A DNA stretch of 27,822 nt from Desulfobacterales bacterium (lineage in GTDB: Bacteria; Desulfobacterota; Desulfobacteria; Desulfobacterales; UBA11574): contig JAQYVG010000004.1 in assembly GCA_030145595.1 (NCBI GenBank), positions 1-27,822 of the forward strand, written 5' to 3'. Numbering within the stretch: position 1 is the stretch's first letter; each line of letters starts with the position of its first letter. The position numbers and the translations under genes are program-made. Below the pieces are notes generated by a model. The model saw only the letters and a list, made by a program, of their open reading frames with translations, did not search any database and was not told the DNA's origin. Below, piece by piece: positions 1 to 7,180 of this stretch.

Positions 1-85
1 GAGGCCATACATGTCGTATGCCGAGTGTCTGAAAAAATACTACAACGCAGTAGATGGGACTTTTTACGACGCCATCAAAGTTTAA
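1..85 (+). CDS. 3' end of an unidentified protein (partial)
   Basis: An open frame enters from the left edge (frame starting at base 2) and ends in TAA at 83-85. The visible tail includes SYAECLKKYYNAVDGTFYDA and ends IKV. I do not recognise a family. An ATG at 11 could start a 24-residue peptide, but a longer gene entering from outside the window is more likely. It converges on htrA, and the two 3' ends overlap by 11 nt (75-85). The composition looks like real protein, with Tyr, Lys and acidic residues, but 28 codons are too few for certainty. Confidence 0.4.
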   Translation, partial: RPYMSYAECLKKYYNAVDGTFYDAIKV

Positions 86-1478
86 CGCTGAGGTTATAAA
101 GATAGCGGCCGCGCTGCAATACGATCACCAGAGATGATTTGTGGCGATATTTTATGACGGCCTTCTTAAAAGTTTTGATATCCTTTATGGTTATTTCATC
201 GATTTGGCGGATGACATCTCCCGGCTGTGCGCCGATGCGGGCCAGGTGGGATTGACGGTGGATTTCGACAATCAGCACACCCTCTTCGGCGAAGGTTTGA
301 TAAATGTGACGATTTTTAGAAGTAAGACCGGCGACGTTTATCCCTAAAAGGCGGAAAGCCAGGCCCATGGCCAGCTCTTCCGGAAAGACGGCTGCATGCA
401 CAGCAATGGTGCTGGTTTTTCCACGGCGCCAGATTTTGATGTCAATGATCTGGCCGGCCGCAAACCCTCTCATAGCCGCCTGATAGTCGTTTTCAGAAAG
501 CATGTTGCGTTTTCCCAAGGCAACGATGACATCGCCGTCTTGGATGCCCGCTTTACGTGCCGGGCCGGCCTCTTCAACTTTTTTTACGAGTACCCCTTTA
601 ACATTCTTCAGTTGGAGGTATTGAGAGAGTCGCTGATCAATGCCCTGAACGGTAAGGCCGACCCAGGCCTGGACAACTTCGCCAAACTTAATAAGGTCGG
701 CCACAATCCGCTTGGCTTTATTGATGGGTATGGCAAAACCGATTCCTTGGGCCTTGGCATAGATTGCGGTGTTTATCCCGATGAGCTCACCATTGATGTT
801 CAAGAGCGGCCCTCCGCTGTTTCCGGGGTTGATGGAAGCGTCGGTCTGAATAAAGTCGTGATAGACCATGTCTTCAGACCGTATGCTGCGACTGGTGGCG
901 CTGACAACACCGGTTGTTACTGTGTTTGAAAAACCAAAGGGGTTGCCGATGGCAAAAACCGTCTCACCGACCATCAGTCCGTCGGAGTTACCCATCTTGA
1001 TGTCCGGCAGGGGGCTTTGGGCAGCAATACGCAGCACCGCAAGGTCAGATTCTGGGTCCGCACCAACAATTTGAGCCTTAAATTCACGCCCGTCTTTAAG
1101 GACCACGGTAATGACCCCTGTTTTTTGAACAACATGATTGTTGGTAAGAATAAAACCTCTTTTACCATCGATAATGACACCGGATCCAAGGCTGGCTCGC
1201 TGGTATCGCTGTTCAAATCCGGGATCGAAAAAGTCTTTGAAAAAATTTTCTAAAGAAGGATTCAGCCCCATCCCCGAAAACGGGTTGGCCCGCCCACGAA
1301 CCTCAAATTCGGAACTTATATTGACAACTACCGGGCTGACCGTTCTGACGGCTCTGACAACAGCGGTTTCTCTGAGGTCATCATTGCTGCGACCATGCGA
1401 GGGCCATATAAGCTGCAGGACAACCAGGGTCCAGAGGGCGGAAAAAATTTTTATTGATTTAAAACGGTGCAGTACCAT
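75..1478 (-). CDS. HtrA/Do-family periplasmic serine protease
   Basis: 467 aa, the usual length of DegP/DegQ-type proteases that degrade or refold misfolded envelope proteins. Residues 1-30 form a basic N-terminus plus hydrophobic stretch, read as a Sec signal peptide or membrane anchor. The trypsin-like domain spans about 40-255. The catalytic triad is visible as His115 (LTNNHVV), Asp145 (ESDLAVL) and Ser221 (NPGNSGGPL). PDZ1 covers about 265-360 and PDZ2 about 380-467. Start: ATG at 1478, the first available; no clear Shine-Dalgarno precedes it. It is divergent from the radical SAM gene with only 53 nt between starts, so the promoters must overlap. Family assignment is secure. I cannot tell DegP from DegQ or DegS-like roles, so no symbol is given. 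Confidence 0.95.
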   Translation of the reverse strand: MVLHRFKSIKIFSALWTLVVLQLIWPSHGRSNDDLRETAVVRAVRTVSPVVVNISSEFEVRGRANPFSGMGLNPSLENFFKDFFDPGFEQRYQRASLGSGVIIDGKRGFILTNNHVVQKTGVITVVLKDGREFKAQIVGADPESDLAVLRIAAQSPLPDIKMGNSDGLMVGETVFAIGNPFGFSNTVTTGVVSATSRSIRSEDMVYHDFIQTDASINPGNSGGPLLNINGELIGINTAIYAKAQGIGFAIPINKAKRIVADLIKFGEVVQAWVGLTVQGIDQRLSQYLQLKNVKGVLVKKVEEAGPARKAGIQDGDVIVALGKRNMLSENDYQAAMRGFAAGQIIDIKIWRRGKTSTIAVHAAVFPEELAMGLAFRLLGINVAGLTSKNRHIYQTFAEEGVLIVEIHRQSHLARIGAQPGDVIRQIDEITIKDIKTFKKAVIKYRHKSSLVIVLQRGRYLYNLSVKL

Positions 1479-1493
1479 ATTGTTTAAAAAAGA

Positions 1494-1522
1494 TTTGTAA
1501 ACGTTGGCAAAGTGTTTATTAT
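1494..1522 (+). promoter_or_regulatory. possible promoter for the radical SAM-rng operon
   Basis: TTGTAA at 1495-1500 and TATTAT at 1517-1522 are spaced by 16 nt. Transcription would start about 1529-1532, at or next to the ATG at 1532, giving a leaderless or nearly leaderless message. That fits the absence of a Shine-Dalgarno sequence before this ATG. The -35 match is only 4 of 6. Confidence 0.3.
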
Positions 1523-1531
1523 GCTTATACC

Positions 1532-4048
1532 ATGAGTATTAGAACCATTCAAGATATCTTAGCGTTGGTCGAGCAACCCAGTCGTTATTTGGGTACGGAA
1601 ATCAATGCAATCAAAAAAGACCACAACACGGTAAAGTTGCGTATAGCATTGGCGTTTCCGGACATGTACGAAATCGGAACATCACATTTCGGCCTTCAAA
1701 TTCTTTATCATATCTTGAACCGCCACAAGGATATCGCCGCAGAACGGGTTTTTGCGCCCGGGCTTGACATGGCGGCACACCTCAAGTCCGCGGATGTTTC
1801 CATTTTCTCTTTAGAATCTCAACAACCCTTGAACCAATTTGACATCATCGGTTTCAGCCTGCTCTATGAACTGAATTATACCAACGTGCTTTATATGCTC
1901 GAGCTTGCCAAAATTCCTTTTTTAGCCGGCGAGCGGGACCTGTCATACCCGCTGATCATAGCCGGCGGTCCTTGTGCTTGTAATCCGGAGCCGGTTGCCG
2001 ACTTTTTTGATGCCATGGTGGTTGGTGACGGGGAGAGCGTGATCATAGAGATGTCGCGCATCTGGATGGAATGGAAGGCCGGCGGCGGGGTCGACAAAGA
2101 CGCCCTGTTAAAAAAATGGTCCGGCATAACAGGTGTTTATGTGCCGGCCTTTTTTAGGCCAAAATATGATGACGCCGGCTTCCAGACCCTTTTGCCCGAA
2201 CTGGAGCGGCTCCCGGGGGTTAAGCGAGCCATTATAGGAGATCTGGACCTGGCGCCTTTTCCCGAAAGGCCCATCGTGCCCTTTAGCAAACCCGTGCATG
2301 ACCGTCTGCGCATGGAAGTGTCCCGGGGCTGCACCCGGGGCTGTCGGTTCTGCCAGGCCGGCATGATATATCGGCCGGTGCGCGAACGGTCTATGGAGAC
2401 GCTGGTTAATTTGTTTGAAGCATCCATGGCCGCTACCGGCTACGAAGACTTGTCGCTTTTATCATTAAGCACAGGCGATTACGAGTGTATCGTTCCGCTT
2501 ATGGAACACCTAATGACACGCTGTGGGCATAGCCGCACAGCCGTCTCTTTTCCCTCGCTGCGGGCCGGCACTTTAACGCCGCAGCTAATGGGGCTGGTAA
2601 AAAAGGTTAGAAAAACCGGCTTTACGATTGCGCCGGAAGCAGGCAGCCAGAGGCTGCGGGATGTTGTTAACAAGAACATTGAAGAAACGCATATAGTCAC
2701 CGCGGTTGAGAACGCAACCCGGCTGGGATGGCGGGTGATAAAACTATACTTTATGGTGGGGCTGCCAACCGAGACGGCCAAAGACCTGCAGGCCATCGTC
2801 AGCCTGGTAAGCCACCTTCGTAAGATTAAGGTTGAAAACAGAAAGGGCATAAAAATCAACGTCAGCATAGCAACGTTTATTCCCAAACCCCACACCCCCT
2901 TCCAGTGGGCGCCACAGATTTGTTTGGATGAAGCGCGAGACAGAATACGGTGGTTGCGGGACAAACTAAGGATGCCCGGGGTTCAGTTTAAATGGCAGAA
3001 CCCCGAAGTAAGTCTGCTTGAGGGGCTGTGGTCGCGGGGCGACCGGCGCCTCAGCCGTTTGCTGGTTGCAGCCTATCAAAAGGGTTGCAGGTTTGACGGC
3101 TGGAGCGACAGATTTCAGTATCGATTATGGCAAGAAGCTTTTTCTCAAGAAGGCGTGGAGATCGATTATTATACCACCCGCGCAAGAGCAATGACAGAGC
3201 CGCTTCCATGGGACCATGTCGATACCGGAGTTGACAAAGATTTTTTGAAAAGTGAATGGGAAAAGGCCTTAAAGGGTGAACATACAAGCGATTGCCGCAA
3301 CCAGGATTGCAACCATTGCGGTGTGTGTGACTTTGAGCGCATCGAACCGAAAACACATCACACCTGTAACAGCACGGCCGCCAAGCACATGCTGACCACG
3401 CAACCGACCGAAACGGCTTATAAAAAGCTGAGAATCGCTTATTCCAAGCAGGGACAGGCCAAATATTTTGGGCACCTTGAATTGGTTAAGATTGTTTTGC
3501 GCGCCATCCGGCGAGCCGCAATACCGGTAAAATTTTCACAAGGCTTTCACCCCAAACCGCTGATATCTTTTGAAGATCCGCTCCCTGTAGGTTTCGAGGG
3601 CCAAAAGGAACACTTTTACCTGGAAGTGGCGGCGAGCTTTAAGGCGCAAAACATTTTAGAAAGATTAAACCCGCAGCTTCCCGAGGGCTTAAGGGTTATA
3701 GATTGTAAGCCGGCCGCCGCCAGGTCGTTGCGCAACAATATGACCGCGGCATTGTATATGGTAACAAGTAAAGATGGTTTTTTTGATGAAAAAGAATTAA
3801 CAACTTTTAATAACAGCCCGGAAGTTCTTTATAGGCGCACCAACCGCAAAGGCAAAACAAAAGAATTCGATCTTAAAGAGCTGGTTTTAAACATCGAATT
3901 GCTGGCCCCTGATCGGCTGCAGATGACGCTGCGAACGGAACCGGGGAAAACGGTGAGACCGCCTGAAGTCCTGGGCCGTATTTTCAGCCTGCCCGCCAAC
4001 ACAATCAAGCAGGCCCAAATCGTTAAAATGAGTTCCGAAAATGTATAA
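1532..4048 (+). CDS. B12-binding-like radical SAM protein fused to DUF2344 domain (TIGR03960/TIGR03936 type)
   Basis: 838 aa. The N-terminal 200 or so residues resemble a B12-binding-like region (MYEIGTSHFGLQILYHILN; later GGPCACNPEP and VVGDGE). The radical SAM core carries Cys267, Cys271 and Cys274 in CTRGCRFC, the ligands expected for a 4Fe-4S cluster and SAM. A second Cys group lies at 588, 593, 596 and 599 (CRNQDCNHCGVC). From about residue 630 a DUF2344/TIGR03936 domain begins (KLRIAYSKQGQAKYFGHLE). The fusion is known in several phyla and often sits beside rng, as here; its reaction is not established to my knowledge. The stop overlaps the rng start by 8 nt, implying translational coupling. 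An RNA or tRNA modification role is inference from the neighbour only. Confidence 0.9.
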   Translation: MSIRTIQDILALVEQPSRYLGTEINAIKKDHNTVKLRIALAFPDMYEIGTSHFGLQILYHILNRHKDIAAERVFAPGLDMAAHLKSADVSIFSLESQQPLNQFDIIGFSLLYELNYTNVLYMLELAKIPFLAGERDLSYPLIIAGGPCACNPEPVADFFDAMVVGDGESVIIEMSRIWMEWKAGGGVDKDALLKKWSGITGVYVPAFFRPKYDDAGFQTLLPELERLPGVKRAIIGDLDLAPFPERPIVPFSKPVHDRLRMEVSRGCTRGCRFCQAGMIYRPVRERSMETLVNLFEASMAATGYEDLSLLSLSTGDYECIVPLMEHLMTRCGHSRTAVSFPSLRAGTLTPQLMGLVKKVRKTGFTIAPEAGSQRLRDVVNKNIEETHIVTAVENATRLGWRVIKLYFMVGLPTETAKDLQAIVSLVSHLRKIKVENRKGIKINVSIATFIPKPHTPFQWAPQICLDEARDRIRWLRDKLRMPGVQFKWQNPEVSLLEGLWSRGDRRLSRLLVAAYQKGCRFDGWSDRFQYRLWQEAFSQEGVEIDYYTTRARAMTEPLPWDHVDTGVDKDFLKSEWEKALKGEHTSDCRNQDCNHCGVCDFERIEPKTHHTCNSTAAKHMLTTQPTETAYKKLRIAYSKQGQAKYFGHLELVKIVLRAIRRAAIPVKFSQGFHPKPLISFEDPLPVGFEGQKEHFYLEVAASFKAQNILERLNPQLPEGLRVIDCKPAAARSLRNNMTAALYMVTSKDGFFDEKELTTFNNSPEVLYRRTNRKGKTKEFDLKELVLNIELLAPDRLQMTLRTEPGKTVRPPEVLGRIFSLPANTIKQAQIVKMSSENV

Positions 4049-5576
4049 ACAAATCGTTATAAATATTACCGAACATGAAACGCGGGTAGCGTTGCTAGAA
4101 GATGGCAATATAGCGGAACTTTTCATCGAAAGAGAAGACACCTCTGATATCGCAGGCAATATTTACAAAGGCCGGGTCCAGCGCGTTCTGCCGGGCATGC
4201 AGGCCGCTTTCGTGGACATAGGCCTTACGCAGGCGGCGTTTATCTATGTGGACGATGTCATCGGCAACAGCTATAATGATATCGAAAAACTCTTTGTTGA
4301 CCAGGATGACAACAAAGAGCATGCTGCTGATATTAACTCAACCGATCCGATTAGGCCCTATGCCCATCGCAACGGCAACATCGAAGAGCTGCTGATAGAG
4401 GGCCAGGAGATAATGGTGCACGTTGCCAAGTCTCCAATGGGGACCAAGGGAGCACGCGCTACAACCCATGTCTCTCTTCCCGGCCGCTTTCTGGTTTTAA
4501 TGCCGACCAATGATCATATCGGGGTGTCCAGGCGTATCGAAGATGAAACCGAACGAAGCCGTTTAAAGCAAATGGTGCAGTCGTTGCGAGAAGACCGTTT
4601 TGGCTACATAACAAGAACCGCAGCCGAAGGGGTCCAGAAAGAGAAACTTGCCTATGAGATGGATTTTCTTAAAAACCTGTGGGGAAACATCCAAAAAAAA
4701 TATGAAAACGCCTCGGCACCGACGTTGATACACAAAGAGCTTTCCGTTAGCCTCAGGGCTGTTAGGGACCTGTTAATCCATGAAGCCGAAAAGTTAATTA
4801 TCGATTCTCCCGAGGGGTATGAGTCGGTGCTTGGTTTGCTGGACACATTTATGCCAAGCTTAAAGGGTTCCGTAGAGCTGTACGAAGGAGCGGAACCAAT
4901 TTTCGAGGCTTTCAATATTGAGGGTGACATTTCTCGTGCTCTAAAACACAAAGTTTGGCTGAAATCAGGCAGTTATATCGTAATCGAGCAGACCGAGGCC
5001 CTGGTGGCCATCGATGTCAACACCGGCCGTTTTGTCGGCAAATATAATCTCGAGGAAACCATCTTAAAAACAAACCTTGAGGCGGTTAAAGAGATTGCAT
5101 ATCAAATACGCCTTCGAGACCTCGGCGGCATTATAATAATTGATTTTATCGATATGGAGAAACGGTCCAACCAGGAGAAGGTCTTTAGTGCTCTAAAGGA
5201 AGCTTTAAAAAAGGACCGGAGCAAAACCAACGTGCTTCCTATGTCAGACATGGGGTTGATCCAGATGACCCGCAAGCGGGTCAGGAAACCGCTTGCACGG
5301 ATACTGTGCGAGCCGTGTTTTTACTGCGGCGGCGAAGGGTACCTGGTCTCCAAGCAGACGATTTGCTACAATATATATCGGGAGATACTGCGTGAATCAT
5401 GGGACATGCTGGGGGCCAAGGTTTCGCTGAGGGTAAACCCGGAAATCGCCGAACTTCTCCATGGAGAGGAGAATCATATTATTGGCACCCTTGAGCGCAT
5501 TATAAACAAACAGATTGTCATATATCCCAACCCTCAGCTGCACATGGAAGAGTTTGATGTTTTTGAACTGCAATAA
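4041..5576 (+). CDS. rng: Ribonuclease G (RNase E/G family)
   Basis: 511 aa, typical of RNase G rather than the longer RNase E. An S1-type RNA-binding region lies near residues 35-130 (GNIYKGRVQRVLPGMQAAFV), with an insertion rich in Asp and Asn. The two catalytic metal-binding aspartates are Asp325 (AIDVNTGRFVG) and Asp368 (GGIIIIDFIDM), 43 residues apart as in E. coli RNase E. A zinc-link-like motif (CEPCFYCGGEGYL) follows. The enzyme is an endonuclease in rRNA 5' maturation and mRNA decay. ATG at 4041 lies inside the last codons of the radical SAM gene. No rplU-rpmA follows; instead there is a palindromic spacer and then rpmH. Confidence 0.95.
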   Translation: MYKQIVINITEHETRVALLEDGNIAELFIEREDTSDIAGNIYKGRVQRVLPGMQAAFVDIGLTQAAFIYVDDVIGNSYNDIEKLFVDQDDNKEHAADINSTDPIRPYAHRNGNIEELLIEGQEIMVHVAKSPMGTKGARATTHVSLPGRFLVLMPTNDHIGVSRRIEDETERSRLKQMVQSLREDRFGYITRTAAEGVQKEKLAYEMDFLKNLWGNIQKKYENASAPTLIHKELSVSLRAVRDLLIHEAEKLIIDSPEGYESVLGLLDTFMPSLKGSVELYEGAEPIFEAFNIEGDISRALKHKVWLKSGSYIVIEQTEALVAIDVNTGRFVGKYNLEETILKTNLEAVKEIAYQIRLRDLGGIIIIDFIDMEKRSNQEKVFSALKEALKKDRSKTNVLPMSDMGLIQMTRKRVRKPLARILCEPCFYCGGEGYLVSKQTICYNIYREILRESWDMLGAKVSLRVNPEIAELLHGEENHIIGTLERIINKQIVIYPNPQLHMEEFDVFELQ

Positions 5577-5937
5577 CGAGCGCATTCCCCGCAGCCAGTT
5601 TGTCGGAACGAAGTGGAGATTTATCCGCCTGGAGGATCCCGATTCATCGGGGTTGGAGCGTAGCGGAAATCCCACTTGTCGGGGCTGCAGGGAGCTTTAA
5701 ATATTACAAGCTTAACAATGGTTATAATGTGTGGCGACCTTGGGTATTGACATTGAAAAAGACCTGTGTTTTATTAAATGGTTTAGTTATAGATTTTTGA
5801 CGATGCCGATTAAGCGACCCGGATAGTTTTTGTGGATTTTAAGCGTAATTGCAACGTTGTTGCTTCAAAGCGCAGAGCATATTCGCCGTCCCCCATAGGC
5901 GGGATGTCGGGTAGCTGTAATAAACAAAGGATTGGTT
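5577..5937. other. 361-nt spacer between rng and rpmH: palindrome plus possible promoter
   Basis: No credible gene here. It holds a long imperfect palindrome (5587-5692, listed separately). A good -35 box, TTGACA at 5747-5752, is followed by only a weak -10 (TATTAA at 5772-5777, 19-nt spacer), so an rpmH promoter is plausible but unproven. The stretch 5829-5937 is the likely rpmH leader. One near-match to a DnaA box (TGTGGATTT, 5830-5838) is isolated and not enough to call an origin. Confidence 0.4.
5587..5692. repeat. long imperfect palindrome downstream of rng (REP-like or terminator)
   Basis: CCCCGCAGCC at 5587-5596 pairs with GGCTGCAGGG at 5683-5692 (one mismatch). The centre is a perfect hairpin, CCCGAT-TC-ATCGGG at 5638-5651. 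Between them the arms align with gaps: GAAGTGGAGATTTATCCGCC on one side and the complement of GCGGAAATCCCACTT on the other. There is no T-run directly after the right arm, so a dispersed REP-like element is as likely as a rho-independent terminator. Confidence 0.5.
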
Positions 5938-6072
5938 ATGAAAAGAACTTATCAGCCAAGCAGAACAAAACGTGCCCGCACCCATGGATTTTTGAAAAGA
6001 ATGTCAACGAAGCAGGGCCGAAGAATTATTAATCGTCGTAGAGCAAAAGGGAGAAAACGTCTGGTGGTCTAA
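5938..6072 (+). CDS. rpmH: 50S ribosomal protein L34
   Basis: 44 aa, the standard length of bacterial L34. It begins MKRTYQPSRTKRARTHGF and ends in KGRKRLVV, the diagnostic L34 pattern; about 40 percent of residues are Arg or Lys. Start ATG at 5938, with AAAGG at 5926-5930 as ribosome-binding site. It is a small component of the large ribosomal subunit lying against 23S rRNA. It heads the conserved rpmH-rnpA-yidD-yidC-jag-mnmE cluster, usually found near the replication origin. Confidence 0.97.
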   Translation: MKRTYQPSRTKRARTHGFLKRMSTKQGRRIINRRRAKGRKRLVV

Positions 6073-6090
6073 AGCACAGCTTGTTTTCAT

Positions 6091-6177
6091 AATGAAAAAA
6101 CGACTTCCCCACTAGAGGCTCACAAGCGGGTCGGCTTGTTAATTTTGCCGACAGGGGCTTCGTTGTTTCAAATTCAT
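6091..6177. other. long imperfect stem-loop between rpmH and rnpA
   Basis: AATGAAAAAACGACTTCCCC near 6091-6110 can pair with GGGGCTTCGTTGTTTC at 6154-6169 and the following TCATT. The apex contains a perfect ACAAGC/GCTTGT hairpin at 6122-6139. It could be a processing site or an attenuator separating high rpmH expression from low rnpA expression. That role is inference. Confidence 0.35.
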
Positions 6178-6241
6178 TTAAACGCAAGGCCGGCCGACAA
6201 ACAAGACATTAAAAACGAGTGAATACAGAGGGATAGCTTCT

Positions 6242-6595
6242 TTGCGCTTTTTCTTTGCCAAGGCGGACAGAATTTTAAAGCGCCCCGATTTTTTGCGTTT
6301 ATCAAAGTACGGAAAAAAAATTTCTAATAAACATTTTGTAGCTACATATTGTCTGGGGCAATTTGAAAATACACGACTTGGTATTACTGTATCGAAAAAG
6401 GTTGGAAACGCAGCGGCTCGCAACAGGATTAAACGATTTTCTCGAGAATATTTTAGGCTGAAACGACACCTACTCGCAGGCTGCCTGGACATCAACATAA
6501 CAGCTAGAAGAGCAGCTGCCGGGCTAACCTCGGAGCAGACATTTTTGTCGCTGAAAGATATTTTTGACAGAATACCCAGGAGCAATAATCATTAA
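6242..6595 (+). CDS. rnpA: Ribonuclease P protein component
   Basis: 117 aa, normal length. The protein assists the RNase P RNA in 5' maturation of tRNAs. The family signature is visible: RILKRPDFLRL near the N-terminus, LGITVSKKVGNAAARNRIKR with the RNR motif in the middle, and FSREYFR next to it. The start is TTG at 6242, supported by GAGGGA at 6228-6233 eight bases upstream; no ATG gives a full-length N-terminus. Its end overlaps the likely yidD start. Position after rpmH is the standard arrangement. Confidence 0.95.
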   Translation: MRFFFAKADRILKRPDFLRLSKYGKKISNKHFVATYCLGQFENTRLGITVSKKVGNAAARNRIKRFSREYFRLKRHLLAGCLDINITARRAAAGLTSEQTFLSLKDIFDRIPRSNNH

Positions 6596-6812
6596 CAGAG
6601 TGTTTCTGCGGCTTGCTTTATTGCTGATACAAGCCTATCAGCTTCTCTTGTCTCCTGTTATGGCTCCGAAATGCCGTTTTTATCCAACCTGTTCAGAGTA
6701 TGCCTATCAGGCTCTATCGCGCCACGGTCTGCTCAAGGGCGTTTCGTTAGCCTTAAAAAGGATCATAAGGTGCCACCCTTTTAATCCGGGTGGCGTTGAT
6801 CCGGTTCCTTAA
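6591..6812 (+). CDS. yidD: Membrane protein insertion efficiency factor YidD
   Basis: About 73 aa. Conserved YidD motifs are plain: LLIQAYQLLLSP, then KCRFYPTCSEYAYQAL, then RCHPFNPGGVDPVP at the C-terminus. The family assists YidC-dependent insertion at the inner membrane. The start is ambiguous. TTG at 6564 has no good ribosome-binding site and adds ten unusual residues. GTG at 6600 is 17 nt from AGGAG (6578-6582). ATT at 6591 is 8 nt from that AGGAG and gives MNRVFLRLALLL, which matches usual YidD N-termini. I chose ATT. The gene overlaps the rnpA stop by 5 nt. Confidence 0.9.
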   Translation: MNRVFLRLALLLIQAYQLLLSPVMAPKCRFYPTCSEYAYQALSRHGLLKGVSLALKRIIRCHPFNPGGVDPVP

Positions 6813-7180
6813 AGGCGGCGGACCAAACAAATCTGCACATCAGAGGGTAGGGCCTGATGCATGTGCGGAGAAAGCCTAACAGCACCGATATGCAGGCGTT
6901 TTGATAGATCGCTGAGGGATGGTATCGCAAAACGAGCCTGTTGCTCAAGGCTGCATGCACCTGTCTTCGAACAGCCCCGCAAAGATTCTAACCCTGTAGA
7001 TCAACCAGAAAAACCCGCTTGTTGAAATGTCACAAAGAGCGTATCAAAAAACGGACAGGAACGCATACATGCGCATGCCGCAATAGCGGGACCGCAGCCT
7101 GTCGGTGCAGAGCGGAGATCTCGTCGCCGGGAAATTTAATCTTAACAGAACTTTTTTGGAAATTGAAGTCGGAGAGGAAT
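6813..7180. other. 368-nt spacer between yidD and yidC with an RNA hairpin
   Basis: I see no gene. The frame upstream of yidC is open from 7019 but has no ribosome-binding site and an atypical, Cys- and Arg-rich composition. A bulged hairpin can form from GCACATCAG (6835-6843) with CTGATGCATGTGC (6854-6866). No known riboswitch class is recognisable. The spacer is unusually long for this cluster, so it may hold a yidC promoter or leader. Confidence 0.35.

Noticed and set aside
396..929. Open frame of 177 codons on the + strand
   Set aside because: Antisense to htrA, whose catalytic triad and PDZ domains are intact.
5577..5937. Replication origin upstream of rpmH
   Set aside because: The cluster is often near oriC, but only one imperfect DnaA-box-like site is seen, with no AT-rich unwinding element and no dnaA or dnaN nearby.
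7019..7180. In-frame N-terminal extension of yidC by 54 codons
   Set aside because: No ribosome-binding site at 7019, Cys- and Arg-rich composition unlike YidC, and a strong GGAGAGGA site directly before ATG 7181.
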